Positions 53,990 through 63,741 are shown, counted from the first letter of the stretch. The stretch: DNA of 64,000 bases from Achromobacter sp. Marseille-Q4962 (GCF_943737005.1 NZ_CALSFU010000012.1:1-64000); one strand, 5' to 3'. The notes: generated by a model not told the origin, from the sequence alone. Numbers and translations: made by a program.

Positions 53990-56086
53990 ATGTCTGTTTC
54001 CACTCTCTCCCGCGCCCTGGGCCTGGGCACGCTAATTCTTGCCCTGCCTTTGCCGCCGGCTCATGCGGCCACGGCGCACCTGCCCGCGATCCGCGTCGAC
54101 GGCGCGGACGCCGACGATCCGCGCGTGTCCGAGGTCGACACGGCGACCCGCACGCGCACGCCGGCGCGCGAGGTGCCGCAGGCCATCGACGCGGTCAAGC
54201 TCGACGAACTGCGCAAGTACGGCGCGTCCACGCTGGGCGAGGCGCTGGCCGGCATCCCGAACGTGTCCAGCGCACAGGACACGCGCTTTGACGCGCTGCG
54301 CATCCGCGGCTTCGCTGCCGGCAGCGATTTCTATCTCGACGGCATCCGCGACGACAGCCAGTACGTGCGCGACCTGCGCAATATCGAGCGGGTGGAGGTG
54401 CTCAAGGGGCCGGCGGCCGTGCTCTATGGACGCGGAAGCCAGGGCGGCATCGTCAACCGGGTGAGCAAGGCGCCGCAGCCCGGCCGCGAATCCAGTCTCG
54501 AAGCGCAGGCGGGCAGTTGGAACCTGCGCAGCTTCTACGCGGACCTGAGCGCCGATCCCGGCGACTCGGTCAGCCTCCGCCTGAACGCGGGCCAGGAAGA
54601 GCAGGACAGCTTCCGCCGCCGCATCGAGGGCACGCGGCAGCTCTTCGCGCCTTCGGTCCATTGGCGCGTCGCGCCGGGCCTGGACTGGGTGGCCCAGTAC
54701 GAATACAGCCGCTACCGGCGCACGCCCGACCGGGGCGTGCCCGGCGTGGACGGCCGCCCGGCCGATGTGGGCCGCCGCGCCACCTACGGCGACCCCGGGC
54801 GCGACTACATCGACGACCGCGCGCGCGGCTTCCGCTCGCGGCTCGCCTACCGCCTCTCGCCCGATTGGCAGGTGCGCCACACGCTGGGCGTCTTCCGGCT
54901 GCACAGCGAGTTCGACAATACCTACCTCACCGGCTATCGCGCGGCCACCGGCAAGGTAGGCCGCGTACGCTGGCAGCAGGACCTCAACACCCGCAACATC
55001 GTCAACAACCTGGAAACGGAAGGGCGGTTCCATACCGCGGGCATCGAGCATCGCGTGCTTGCGGGGCTGGAGTTCGGCGACCAGCAACGTTCTCCCACGC
55101 TGCATCGGGCGGCGTCGCGGGGCCCGGGCGCGCGGCCGGTGCCCCAGCTCGATCTGTACCGCCCCGATCTGTCGCAGCAGCACCAGGGCGCCATGGAGCT
55201 TGCCAGCGACGCCCGCCACCAGGCGGAAAGCCGCGGCTTCTATCTGCAGGACCAGATCCGCTTCAGCGGGGCGTGGAGCGTGCTGGCCGGGGTGCGCCTG
55301 GACCGCTTCCGCATCGAATCCGCCAACCGCGTGCTCGGCATGTCGGCTTCGCACCGCAGCCGCGGCGTGAGTCCCCGCCTGGGCGTGGTCTGGAGCCCGC
55401 TGCCCGCGCATTCGTTCTATGCCTCATACAGCAAGACCTTCTCGCCCACCGGCGGCGGCACGATCGGCATCGCGCCCAACGCCCGGGGCAACGCCAACCG
55501 CCTTCCGCCGGAGCACACCCGCCAGTACGAGGCGGGCGTCAAGAGCGACTGGCTGGGCGGCGGCCTGAGCACCACGCTGGCGGTCTATCAGCTCGAACTC
55601 TACAACCGGCGCACGCGCGACCCGGACGATCCCTCCTTCATCCGGCTCACCGGCCTGCAGCGTTCGCGCGGGCTGGAGCTCACCGCCGCCGGCCGGCTGG
55701 CCGCGAACTGGTACCTGCGCGGCGGGCTGGGCCTGCAGCATGCCTCCATCGTGAAGGACGGCAACGGCATGGCCGGCCGGCGCGTGGGCAATGTGGCGCA
55801 GCGCAACGGCGGCATCTACCTGGCTTACCGGCCCGCCGAGGGCTGGCATGGCGAAATCGGCGCCACGTTCATGGGCCAGCGCTATGCCGACAGCGCCAAT
55901 ACCGTGACGCTGCCGGGCTACGCGCGCTGGGACGCGGCGGTGGGCTACCGACAGGCGCGCTGGGACTGGACCCTGGCCATGCGCAACCTGGCCGACAAGA
56001 CCTACTACGCCTCGGCCGCCAGCGCCGGCCAGATCCGGCCGGGCGAGCCGCGCACCGTGGTGGCCACCGCCAGGTACCGCTTCTGA
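53990..56086 (+). CDS. TonB-dependent siderophore receptor
   Basis: An outer-membrane receptor of 698 residues for a ferric siderophore. Signal peptide 1-26 (ending PPAHA), then a plug domain at about 50-160 (REVPQAIDAVKLDELRKYG, IRGFAAGSDFYLDGIRDD, RVEVLKGPAAVLYGRGSQGGIVN), then a 22-strand barrel ending in the typical terminal Phe (ATARYRF). The plug motifs are of the catecholate/hydroxamate FhuA-FepA-like group. A near-perfect Fur box precedes it. No ABC transporter or siderophore biosynthesis genes are nearby, so it is an orphan receptor. Confidence 0.93.
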   Translation: MSVSTLSRALGLGTLILALPLPPAHAATAHLPAIRVDGADADDPRVSEVDTATRTRTPAREVPQAIDAVKLDELRKYGASTLGEALAGIPNVSSAQDTRFDALRIRGFAAGSDFYLDGIRDDSQYVRDLRNIERVEVLKGPAAVLYGRGSQGGIVNRVSKAPQPGRESSLEAQAGSWNLRSFYADLSADPGDSVSLRLNAGQEEQDSFRRRIEGTRQLFAPSVHWRVAPGLDWVAQYEYSRYRRTPDRGVPGVDGRPADVGRRATYGDPGRDYIDDRARGFRSRLAYRLSPDWQVRHTLGVFRLHSEFDNTYLTGYRAATGKVGRVRWQQDLNTRNIVNNLETEGRFHTAGIEHRVLAGLEFGDQQRSPTLHRAASRGPGARPVPQLDLYRPDLSQQHQGAMELASDARHQAESRGFYLQDQIRFSGAWSVLAGVRLDRFRIESANRVLGMSASHRSRGVSPRLGVVWSPLPAHSFYASYSKTFSPTGGGTIGIAPNARGNANRLPPEHTRQYEAGVKSDWLGGGLSTTLAVYQLELYNRRTRDPDDPSFIRLTGLQRSRGLELTAAGRLAANWYLRGGLGLQHASIVKDGNGMAGRRVGNVAQRNGGIYLAYRPAEGWHGEIGATFMGQRYADSANTVTLPGYARWDAAVGYRQARWDWTLAMRNLADKTYYASAASAGQIRPGEPRTVVATARYRF

Positions 56087-56104
56087 ACGGACAACGGCCG
56101 GCGT

Positions 56105-56848
56105 TCAGGCCAGCCCGCCATTGGCGCGCAGGATCTGGCCGTTGATCCAGCCGCCGTCGGGGCCGGCCAGGAACGACACCACGCCCGCGATGTCCTCGGG
56201 CTGGCCCAGGCGTTCCAGCGGCGGCATCTTCGCATAGCGTTCGATGAGCTCCGCGCTCTTGTCCTTGAGGAAAAGCTCCGTGGCCACCGGCCCCGGCGCC
56301 ACGGCGTTCACGGTGATCCGGCGGCCGCGCAGCTCATTGGCCAGCACGCGGGTAAAGCCTTCCACTGCCGCCTTGCTGGCGATGTAGGCGCCGTAGCCCG
56401 GCAGGTTCAGCGCCAGCGTGGTGCTCGACACGTTGATGATGCGGCCGCCCTCGGCAAGGCGCGTGGCCGCCAGGCGCAGCGTATTGAACGTGCCGCGCGT
56501 GTTGAGGTCGAAGGCCTGGTCGTACAGCGCATCGCTGGTGTCGGCCAGCGGCGCCAGCTTGAGCATGCCCGCGCTGTTGACCAGCACGTCGATCCTGCCT
56601 AGCTGGCGTTCCACCTCGTCGAACAAGTTACGCACCTCGTCGGGGCGGGCGACGTCGGCGCGCAGGGGCAGGGCGCGTCCGCCGGCCTGGCGGATTTCCT
56701 CGGCCAGCGCTTCGGCGCGGTCGGCGCTGGAGGCATAGTTGATGGCGACCGCCATGCCGTCGCGGGCCAGGCGGCGCGCGATGGCCGCGCCGATGCCTCG
56801 GGAGGCGCCGGTGACCAGGGCGGTGCGGGGAGAAGTCGGTGTCGTCAT
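56105..56848 (-). CDS. SDR family oxidoreductase
   Basis: A 247-residue short-chain dehydrogenase with a normal active site. Nucleotide motif TGASRGIGAAIARRL, NSAG at the fourth strand, Ser in INVSSTT, catalytic YIASK (YxxxK) and the NAVAPGPVATEL loop. It resembles 3-oxoacyl-ACP reductase / glucose or 3-hydroxybutyrate dehydrogenases, which cannot be told apart here. The gene starts at 56848, 68 bases after the GntP permease stop in the same direction, suggesting the permease supplies its hydroxy-acid substrate. Confidence 0.88.
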   Translation of the reverse strand: MTTPTSPRTALVTGASRGIGAAIARRLARDGMAVAINYASSADRAEALAEEIRQAGGRALPLRADVARPDEVRNLFDEVERQLGRIDVLVNSAGMLKLAPLADTSDALYDQAFDLNTRGTFNTLRLAATRLAEGGRIINVSSTTLALNLPGYGAYIASKAAVEGFTRVLANELRGRRITVNAVAPGPVATELFLKDKSAELIERYAKMPPLERLGQPEDIAGVVSFLAGPDGGWINGQILRANGGLA

Positions 56849-56916
56849 TTCGGGGGGGCTCCATGAGCGGAAAACCGGGAAAGGGGCGGCTGCGCGACGG
56901 GCTGCCCGGCCGCGGC

Positions 56917-58311
56917 TCAGACCAGGCCGGTCAGGTAATACACGCCGATCACCAGGAATACGGAAAGCGTGGATATCAGCGTAATGGCAAAAATGTCGCC
57001 GTACGACTGGCGGTGGGTGAGGCCGGTGACGGCCAGCAGCGTGATCACCGCGCCGTTGTGGGGCAGCGTGTCCATGCCGCCGCTGGCCATGGCCGCCACG
57101 CGGTGCAGCACGTCCATGGGAATGCCGGCCGCCCGGGCGTTCTCGGCAAAGGTCTGCGCCATCGCGGCCAGCGCGATGCTCATGCCGCCCGAGGCCGAAC
57201 CCGTGATGCCGGCCAGCGCGGTGACGGCCACCGCTTCGCCCGCCAGCGGGTCGGGAATGGCCTTCAGGCCATCGGCCACCAGCAGAAAGCCCGGCAGCGC
57301 CGCGATGACGCCGCCGAAGCCATACTCCGCGGCGGTGTTCATGGAGGCCAGCAGTGCGCCCGATACCGCGCTCTTGCTGCCTTCGGCGAAATGCGCCCTG
57401 ACGCTTTTGAACGAGAACAGCAGAATGGTCGCGATGCCCGCGATCAGCGCGCCCATGACGGCCCACAGCGCCACGCGGTCGCTGGCGTTGGCCGGCAGCG
57501 GCGCGGGCAGGCCGGGCAGTTCCACCGCGGCGTCGGCCGGATACCAGGCGGGTATCCAGCGGGTGAGCAGGAAGTTCGCCACGCCCACGACCACCAGCGG
57601 CAGCAGGGCGACCAGCGGATGGTGCGCGGGCTGGCCTTCGGGCGTGACCGGCTCGTTGCGCAATTCCGCGCCGTAGGATTCGCCCGCGGCGGCGGCGCGG
57701 CGGCGCCGCCATTCGAGGTAGGCCAGGCCGGCGGCCAGCGTGAACAGCGCGCCGGTCAGCCCGAGCCAGGGCGCCGACCACGTCGTGGTGTCAAAAAACG
57801 TGGTGGGAATGATGTTCTGGATCTGCGGCGTGCCGGGCAGCGCCGTCATGGTGAAGGTGAAGGCGCCCAGCGCGATGGCGCCCGGCATCAGCCGCTTGGG
57901 GATGCCGCCTTGCCGGAACATCTCGGCGGCGAAGGGGTAGACCGCGAACACCACCACGAAGAGCGATACGCCGCCATAGGTGAGCACCGCGCACACCAGC
58001 ACGATGGCCGCGATGGCGCGCTCGGCCCCGATCAGGCGCAGCACGGCCTGCACGATGGCGCGCGAGAAGCCGGAGATCTCGATCAGCTTGCCGAATACCG
58101 CGCCCAGCAGGAACACCGGAAAGTAGAGCTGGGCGAAGCCCGCCATGCGCTCCATGAACACGCCCGAGAAAACCGGCGCCACGGCGGAAGGATCGGTGAG
58201 CAGCACGGCGCCCATGGCCGCGATGGGGGCGCACAGGATCACGCTGTAGCCCCGGTAGGCCGCCAGCATCAGGAAGGCCAGCGCCGCCACCACGATAAAC
58301 AGTCCAGTCAT
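56917..58311 (-). CDS. GntP-family carboxylate permease
   Basis: A 464-residue inner-membrane transporter with about twelve helices. The family pattern is seen in ISGFSRAIVQAVLRLIGAERAIAAIVLVCAVLTYGGVSLFVVVF and AGITGSASGGMSIALAAM plus LPHNGAVITLLAVTGLTH. GntP proteins take up gluconate or other hydroxy acids such as 3-hydroxybutyrate with protons. It precedes an SDR gene, and together they fit uptake plus oxidation of a hydroxy acid. Confidence 0.88.
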   Translation of the reverse strand: MTGLFIVVAALAFLMLAAYRGYSVILCAPIAAMGAVLLTDPSAVAPVFSGVFMERMAGFAQLYFPVFLLGAVFGKLIEISGFSRAIVQAVLRLIGAERAIAAIVLVCAVLTYGGVSLFVVVFAVYPFAAEMFRQGGIPKRLMPGAIALGAFTFTMTALPGTPQIQNIIPTTFFDTTTWSAPWLGLTGALFTLAAGLAYLEWRRRRAAAAGESYGAELRNEPVTPEGQPAHHPLVALLPLVVVGVANFLLTRWIPAWYPADAAVELPGLPAPLPANASDRVALWAVMGALIAGIATILLFSFKSVRAHFAEGSKSAVSGALLASMNTAAEYGFGGVIAALPGFLLVADGLKAIPDPLAGEAVAVTALAGITGSASGGMSIALAAMAQTFAENARAAGIPMDVLHRVAAMASGGMDTLPHNGAVITLLAVTGLTHRQSYGDIFAITLISTLSVFLVIGVYYLTGLV

Positions 58312-58398
58312 TCGGTGCTCCGGAAAAGAATGAGGTCCAGGTCGGCTGGGCTACACCTTACTTCATTCGTTTCCGGAAATGGGCGCGCCGGCGCGGCT

Positions 58399-58836
58399 TC
58401 AGGCGGCGTCGAGCAGCGCGGCCGCGCGCCGCGCCAGGCCGGCCACGCCCAGGCTCGTGGCCAGGGCATGGCGGTCGAGATCGGCCAGAGGCGTCCAGCG
58501 GGCTTGCAGCGCGTCGTCGCCCGCCCTGGGCTCGCCCGACACCCAGCGGCAGGCGACGGCGATCAGCACGTAGTGCCGGCGCAGCCGGCCGGCGTCGTCG
58601 AGGTCGCGCACGTCCATCGCGTCGAAAACGGCCAGGGCCCGGGCCCGCACGCCGGTTTCTTCCTCCAGCTCGCGCAGCGCGGCGGCGCGCACGTCTTCGC
58701 CCCAATGGATCTTGCCGCCCGGAAAGGCCCATTTTCCCTGGTCCGGCGGATGCGCGCGCCGCACCAGCAGCACCTGCCCGTTGCGCACGACGGCGGCAAT
58801 GGTGGCGGGAATGGGGTAGAGCGGCGCGGCTTCCAT
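58399..58836 (-). CDS. Nudix hydrolase
   Basis: A 145-residue Nudix protein that hydrolyses a nucleoside diphosphate linked to another group. The Nudix box is complete: GKIHWGEDVRAAALRELEEETGV fits GX5EX7REUXEEXGU. The N-terminal strand IAAVVRNGQVLLVRRAHPPDQGKWAFPGG precedes it. Family members of this length include 8-oxo-dGTP-like and ADP-ribose pyrophosphatases; the substrate is open. It begins 11 bases after the ABC binding protein gene. Confidence 0.9.
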   Translation of the reverse strand: MEAAPLYPIPATIAAVVRNGQVLLVRRAHPPDQGKWAFPGGKIHWGEDVRAAALRELEEETGVRARALAVFDAMDVRDLDDAGRLRRHYVLIAVACRWVSGEPRAGDDALQARWTPLADLDRHALATSLGVAGLARRAAALLDAA

Positions 58837-58847
58837 GGGGCGCGGTC

Positions 58848-60098
58848 CTAGTGCTTGACCAGCGGGCAGCTCGAGCGCGACAGGGGCATGAAGGCCTGGT
58901 CGCCCGGCAGCGTCGCCACCAGCTTGTAGTAGTCCCAGGGCCGCCTGGACTCCGACGGCTTTTTCACCTCGAAGAGGTACATGTCGTGCACCATGCGGCC
59001 GTCCTCGCGGATGCGGCCGTTGGGGGCGAAGAAGTCGTGGATGGGCATGGCCTTCATTTGCTTCATGACGGCGGCGGTTTCGTCCGTGCCGGCCGCCTGC
59101 ACCGCTTTCAGGTAATGCATGACGGAGGAGTAGGTGCCGGCCTGGCTCATGTTGGGCATTTTCTTGAGCTTGTCATAGTAGCGCTGCGACCATGCCCGGG
59201 TCTGGTCGTTCATGTCCCAGTAGAACGCCTCGGTCAGGGTGAGGCCCTGGGTGGCTTCCAGGCCGATGGCATGGATGTCGTTGATGTACAGCAGCAGGCC
59301 GGCCATTTTCTGTCCGCCCTTGGTGAGGCCGAACTCGCTGGCGGCCTTGATGGCGTTGACGGTGTCGCCGCCGGCGTTGGCCAGGCCGATGATCTGGGCC
59401 TTGCTCGCCTGGGCCTGCAGCAGGTACGAGGCGAAATCGCTGGCGCCCATGGGGTGCCGCGAGGCGCCCAGCACCTTGCCGCCGTGCTGCTCGATGACCT
59501 CGGTGGCCGAAGCCTGCAGCGTGTGCCCGAAAGCATAGTCGGCCGTCAGGAAATACCAGGTCTTGCCGCCATGCTCCACGTTGGCGCGCGCCGTGGTGTT
59601 GGCCAGCGACCAGGTGTCGTAGGTGTAGTGGACCGAATACGGCGAGCACAAGTCGTTGGTGATGCGCTCGGTGCCGGGCCCGCTGAACATCACGATTTTC
59701 TTCTTCTCGCGCGCCACTTCCAGCACGGCCAGGGCCGGCGCGGAACCGGCCACGTCCATGATGGCGTCCAGGTGCTGCGTGTCGAACCACTCGCGCGCCT
59801 TGGCCGAGGCGAGGTCGGCCTTGTTCTGGTGATCGACGGTAAGCAATTCGATCTTCTTGCCGAGCACGGCGCCGCCGAAATCGGCGATGGCCATCTCGGC
59901 GGCCGTGACGCTGCCCTTGCCGGTCACGTCGGCGTAGACGCCGCTCATGTCCAGAATCAGGCCCAGCCGCACCACGTCATCGGAAATCGCGGGCGCGGGC
60001 TGTGCGTGGGCGGGCAGGGCCGGCAGGGCGGCCAGGGACAGGACGGCGAGGGTGCTGCGTAACGGCTGCGAAATCCGGGGCTTCTTTCGATGAAACAT
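58848..60098 (-). CDS. ABC transporter substrate-binding protein (branched-chain amino acid type)
   Basis: A 416-residue periplasmic protein of the LivK-like fold. MFHRKKPRISQPLRSTLAVLSLAALPALPAHA is a long signal peptide; the mature part has VRLGLILDMSGVYADVTGKGSVTAAEMAIADFGGAVLGKKIELLTVDHQNKADL, the standard first lobe. No permease or ATPase genes are adjacent, so it must share a transporter encoded elsewhere. Ligands of this class range from amino acids to aromatic acids and amides. GGGAGA lies before the ATG at 60098. Confidence 0.9.
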   Translation of the reverse strand: MFHRKKPRISQPLRSTLAVLSLAALPALPAHAQPAPAISDDVVRLGLILDMSGVYADVTGKGSVTAAEMAIADFGGAVLGKKIELLTVDHQNKADLASAKAREWFDTQHLDAIMDVAGSAPALAVLEVAREKKKIVMFSGPGTERITNDLCSPYSVHYTYDTWSLANTTARANVEHGGKTWYFLTADYAFGHTLQASATEVIEQHGGKVLGASRHPMGASDFASYLLQAQASKAQIIGLANAGGDTVNAIKAASEFGLTKGGQKMAGLLLYINDIHAIGLEATQGLTLTEAFYWDMNDQTRAWSQRYYDKLKKMPNMSQAGTYSSVMHYLKAVQAAGTDETAAVMKQMKAMPIHDFFAPNGRIREDGRMVHDMYLFEVKKPSESRRPWDYYKLVATLPGDQAFMPLSRSSCPLVKH

Positions 60099-60212
60099 GG
60101 CTTGTCTCCCGTTATGCGGATTTATGGTTCGAAGCGGCGGTTGCTGCGGCATGTCGCAAATGACGATGGCGGGCGGCGGTCTCCTGGGTAGTGGAAAAGA
60201 AAAGGGGCGGGT

Positions 60213-60956
60213 TCAGCGGTCCGACAGCAGGTCGAACTCCATGCGCACCTTGCGGAACGGGAACTCGAGGCGGGCGTAGTACACCACCCGGCCGTCGATG
60301 CAGGCGTAGCGGCGGATCTCGGCCACCGGCGAGGACACCGGAATGCCCAGCGATTCGGCGGACTCCTGGCCGGCCTCGATCACGTTGAGCACCTGCCTGG
60401 CCTCGCTGATGCGCGCGCCGTAGTATTGGTCGAGCACCGGCGCCACGGTGCTTTTCTGCATGCGGGCGCGATGCTTGCGGAAGAGCCCGCTGTCGATGAA
60501 CACCTCGCTGTAGCAGAAGGGGCCGGCCTGCGCGGTGTGGACGCGGCGCAGGTACTGGAAGCGGCCGTCGCGCCGCGCCGCGCAGGGCATGCCCAGCGTG
60601 TCGGGCAGCGGCGAGTCCGCGCTCGATTCCACCAGCGCCACGGTGCCGAGCTGGTTGCTGAGTTCCACGGTTTCGGCCCAGGTCTTGGGAATGAGCAGCG
60701 TGGGGGTTTCGGGCAGCGCCGCGTTGACGAAAGTGCCCGAGCCGCGTGAGCGGCGGATCAGGCCGTCTTCTTCCAGCATGCCCAGCGCCTGGCGCACCGT
60801 GGCGCGCGAAATGCCGTAGGTCTGCGTCAGCGACTCCAGCGGCGGAATCTGCTGTCCCGGCTTCCACGTCCGGTTCTGGATGTGGCTGCGGAACAAAGCG
60901 GCCGCCTGCAGATACAGGGGCTGGGGGCTGTGCGAGAAGAGTTTGCGCGCGGACAT
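60213..60956 (-). CDS. GntR-family regulator with UTRA domain (HutC subgroup)
   Basis: A 247-residue regulator. The N-terminal winged helix has GQQIPPLESLTQTYGISRATVRQALGMLEEDGLIRRSRGSGTFV; the C-terminal UTRA ligand-binding domain follows, with CYSEVFIDSGLFRKH and YARLEFPFRKVRMEFDL. It lies 15 bases after the acyl-CoA ligase gene in the same direction and so is part of the cyclase-ligase operon it probably controls, likely through the 18-bp palindrome at 63675. Confidence 0.92.
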   Translation of the reverse strand: MSARKLFSHSPQPLYLQAAALFRSHIQNRTWKPGQQIPPLESLTQTYGISRATVRQALGMLEEDGLIRRSRGSGTFVNAALPETPTLLIPKTWAETVELSNQLGTVALVESSADSPLPDTLGMPCAARRDGRFQYLRRVHTAQAGPFCYSEVFIDSGLFRKHRARMQKSTVAPVLDQYYGARISEARQVLNVIEAGQESAESLGIPVSSPVAEIRRYACIDGRVVYYARLEFPFRKVRMEFDLLSDR

Positions 60957-60971
60957 GGAAAAGGCCGGGGG

Positions 60972-62573
60972 TCAGGGCGAGGCCGCCAGCATAGCCTCGG
61001 CCATCTCGCGCAGTCTATGTTTCTGGATCTTGACCGAGTTGGCGCTTTCCACGGAAGGGAACGCCTGCAGCGCCGAGAAGCCCGCGGGCACCTTGAAGCC
61101 GGCCATGGCCGCCTTGCAGGCGGCCGTCCAGCCGGCCGGATCGGGCTGGGCGCCGTCGTGCAGCAGCACGAAAGCATAGGGCACGGTCTTGCCCTGCTTC
61201 ATGGCGCCCACCACCTGGCAGGCGCGCACGCCGGGCAGCGATTCCACCACCTGCTCGATCTCCACCGGGTTCACCAGGAAGCCCGCCAGGCGCAGGGAAT
61301 CGCCCATGCGGGTCTGGAACACGAACTGGCGCGGCGAGAGCGTGTAGCCCAGATCTCCCGTCTTGAAATAGCCATCCTCGGTGCAGGCGGCCGCCGTGGC
61401 TTCGGGGTTGTCCAGATAGCCCAGCATCAGGCTGGGCGAGAGGATTTCGATTTCGCCCGATTCGCCGTGCGGCAGGATCTGGCCGGTGGCCGGATCGCGC
61501 GCGCGCACGCGGGCCTCGGGGTAGATGAGCGTGCCGCCCGGCAGGTAGCGGGCGGCGGTGTCGCCTTCGGCCGGCGTGCGCGGCTGGGCGGCCACCAGCG
61601 CGATCAGCTCGCTGGACCCGTACAGCCCGGTCAGCGGCACGCGGGCGTCGCGGGCCAGGTCCAGCAGGTTGTCCAGTGCCGGCGTGAAGCTGGCGAATCC
61701 GAACAGCCGGGCCGAGGAGAAATCGTCCGGGCCGGCGGCGGCCTGCATCATGCCGACCAGCGCCTCGTTGTTGGCGTAGGTGTGCGTGACCCGATGGCGC
61801 TTGACCGCCCGCGCCGCGCCGGCGGCGTCGAACACCGGCTCGCACGCGACCGGCACGCCGGCCGCCAGGCCGCCCGCCAGCGTGGCGAAGCCGAAGGCGC
61901 CGCAGAACGGCGCGCTGGCGAGCACGCAGGCATCGTCGCTGTAGCCGTAGGCCCGCGCGATGGCGTCGCCGTGCGCGAGCAGGGTGCGCTGGTCGTGCAG
62001 TACGAACTTGGGCTTGGAGGTGGTGCCGGACGTGGTGAAGCACAGCACGCCGGCGTTGGGCGCGGCCGCGGGCGGCTGCTGCGGGGCGCGCAGCAGCTCG
62101 TCATAGCGATAGGCCGGCAGGCCGTGCGCCTGCGGCAAGGGCGCGCCTCCCTGTTCGTCCACCGCCACCAGTCCGCGCAGCCGGCCCAGGCGTTCCGGCG
62201 GCACGCCGTTGAGAATGCCGGTGAAATCAATGGCCTTGAAGCCCGGCCAATAGATCAGCCAGTCGGCCCGGCCCCGGCCGAGAATGTCCGCCAGTTCGAG
62301 GGCGCGGAACCGCGTGTTCACGGCCAGCGCCAGCGCGCCCAGGTGCGCGCAGGCCAGGAAGGATTCCACCCAGGCCGCGCAGTTGGGCAGCCACAGCGCC
62401 ACGCGGTGGCCGGACCCGACGCCCAGGCTGGCCAGCCCCGCGGCCAGCGCGCGGCTGCGGCCGAACAGCGCGGCGCGGCTCAGGGGGCGGTCGCGGTCGA
62501 TGAGGGCGACGGCGTCGGGGCGGCTGGCCGCCAGCGCGGCCAGGCGCTCGGAAAACGTATCGGAGTCGGACAT
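60972..62573 (-). CDS. Class I adenylate-forming acyl-CoA ligase
   Basis: A 533-residue acid:CoA ligase. The AMP-binding signature is FTTSGTTSKPKFVLHDQ near residue 180; further motifs are LYGSSELIAL, GYFKTGDLGYTL and FLVNPVEIEQVVESLPGV, but the usual last catalytic Lys lies in a diverged end SVKIQKHRLREM. It could act on an aromatic or medium-chain acid. It lies between the cyclase and GntR genes, in a compact operon. Start ATG at 62573 (62582 also possible). Confidence 0.85.
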   Translation of the reverse strand: MSDSDTFSERLAALAASRPDAVALIDRDRPLSRAALFGRSRALAAGLASLGVGSGHRVALWLPNCAAWVESFLACAHLGALALAVNTRFRALELADILGRGRADWLIYWPGFKAIDFTGILNGVPPERLGRLRGLVAVDEQGGAPLPQAHGLPAYRYDELLRAPQQPPAAAPNAGVLCFTTSGTTSKPKFVLHDQRTLLAHGDAIARAYGYSDDACVLASAPFCGAFGFATLAGGLAAGVPVACEPVFDAAGAARAVKRHRVTHTYANNEALVGMMQAAAGPDDFSSARLFGFASFTPALDNLLDLARDARVPLTGLYGSSELIALVAAQPRTPAEGDTAARYLPGGTLIYPEARVRARDPATGQILPHGESGEIEILSPSLMLGYLDNPEATAAACTEDGYFKTGDLGYTLSPRQFVFQTRMGDSLRLAGFLVNPVEIEQVVESLPGVRACQVVGAMKQGKTVPYAFVLLHDGAQPDPAGWTAACKAAMAGFKVPAGFSALQAFPSVESANSVKIQKHRLREMAEAMLAASP

Positions 62574-62599
62574 GGAAGGCATGGAAAGACAGGAAAAAA

Positions 62600-63634
62600 T
62601 CAGACCGTGGCGATGGGCGTGACGGGCGAGCCCACCGCGCCGGGCATGCGCAGCGGGGGTGCGGTGAGCAGGAAGCGGGAGCGTCCGTTGGCATGCAGCC
62701 AGTCGGCCAGCTCTTTCAGGTACCAGAGCTCGGCCAACGGCACGCCCAGCTTGAACAGGCAGTGGTGATGCAGCGGCAGCACGGAATGCGAGGAGCCCGC
62801 GCCGCGGGCCGGATAGGCTTCCACGGCGTAGTTGTCGGCGCAGATGGCGGCCACTCCCGAATCGGTGATCCATTGCAGCAAGGCGGGGTCGGAGCCGTCG
62901 AGCACCGCGCCGGTCTGCTCCAGCGCGTGCGCGTCCGGCTCGCCGTTCATCGCCAGCACGGCCTCGGCGAACCCGGTGCGCAACACGAGCATGTCGCCCG
63001 GCTCCACCACCGCGCCCTGGGCGCGCATGGCCGTCTGCAGGCCGGCATGGTCCACCACGGTGCGGCCCGGGCCGAACGCGCGCTCCAGGTCCACCAGCAC
63101 GCCGCGGCCCTGCATGCCCTTCTCGGCGTAGCGGTTGATGCCGAGCCGGCGGGCATACGAGCGGCCAGGCGGGCAGCACGCGTCGCCGCCCGCATCTGCG
63201 CCGCCCAGCACGTCCACCCCGGCCGCGTAGCCGTTGTAATACACGCGGCGGGGTTCGCCGTCGCCCTGGATGTCGAACAGCGCGCCCACGTGGCACAGGC
63301 CGTCCCATTGGGTGGAGTACTGCATCGACAGGGTGACCTGGTCGTCCGACAGCACGTCCACCGCGCCCGGCTGCACGGCCGACATGGCGAAATTGAGATA
63401 AGGCGTGCCCTCGCGCGTGGTGGGCGCGAGAATGGGCGCGTGGCGGCGGGGGTTGAGCACGTTGCCGCCCGGCAGGTCCAGCGGCAGCGACAGGCAGAAC
63501 GCCTGTCCGGCGCGCACCTCGCGCACGCCCTGCAGCACTTTCTCGGGCGTGAGCAGGTTGAGGCGGCCGATCTCGTCGTCGGGGCCGAAATCGCCCCAGG
63601 TGGAGCCTTCGGGGCGGTGTTTCCAGCGTTTCAT
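62600..63634 (-). CDS. Cyclase family protein (kynurenine formamidase-like)
   Basis: A 344-residue metal-dependent hydrolase of the cyclase/kynurenine formamidase superfamily. After MKRWKHRPEGSTWGDFGPDDEIGRLNLL comes STQWDGLCHVGALFD, the place of the metal-binding HxGTH motif, here changed to CHVG, and later VLRTGFAEAVL and AAICADNYAVEAYP. Members hydrolyse amides or lactones of aromatic or cyclic compounds. It starts the cyclase-ligase-GntR operon and is divergent from a Bug protein. Confidence 0.82.
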   Translation of the reverse strand: MKRWKHRPEGSTWGDFGPDDEIGRLNLLTPEKVLQGVREVRAGQAFCLSLPLDLPGGNVLNPRRHAPILAPTTREGTPYLNFAMSAVQPGAVDVLSDDQVTLSMQYSTQWDGLCHVGALFDIQGDGEPRRVYYNGYAAGVDVLGGADAGGDACCPPGRSYARRLGINRYAEKGMQGRGVLVDLERAFGPGRTVVDHAGLQTAMRAQGAVVEPGDMLVLRTGFAEAVLAMNGEPDAHALEQTGAVLDGSDPALLQWITDSGVAAICADNYAVEAYPARGAGSSHSVLPLHHHCLFKLGVPLAELWYLKELADWLHANGRSRFLLTAPPLRMPGAVGSPVTPIATV

Positions 63635-63674
63635 CGGATTGTCTCCTCGAGGGTTTTCGTGTTCATATGAATAT

Positions 63675-63692
63675 AGTACGTATTTACGTACT
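63675..63692. promoter_or_regulatory. 18-bp palindrome, probable GntR operator
   Basis: Arms AGTACGTA (63675-63682) and TACGTACT (63685-63692) around TT. It sits in the divergent control region of the cyclase operon (start 63634) and the Bug gene (start 63742). The short, near-symmetric core fits GntR-type sites, and the operon encodes a GntR regulator. Confidence 0.6.
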
Positions 63693-63741
63693 TTTAGAAC
63701 AGCATAAATCCGCCGCAGCGGATCCGACAAGGAGACAGTCC

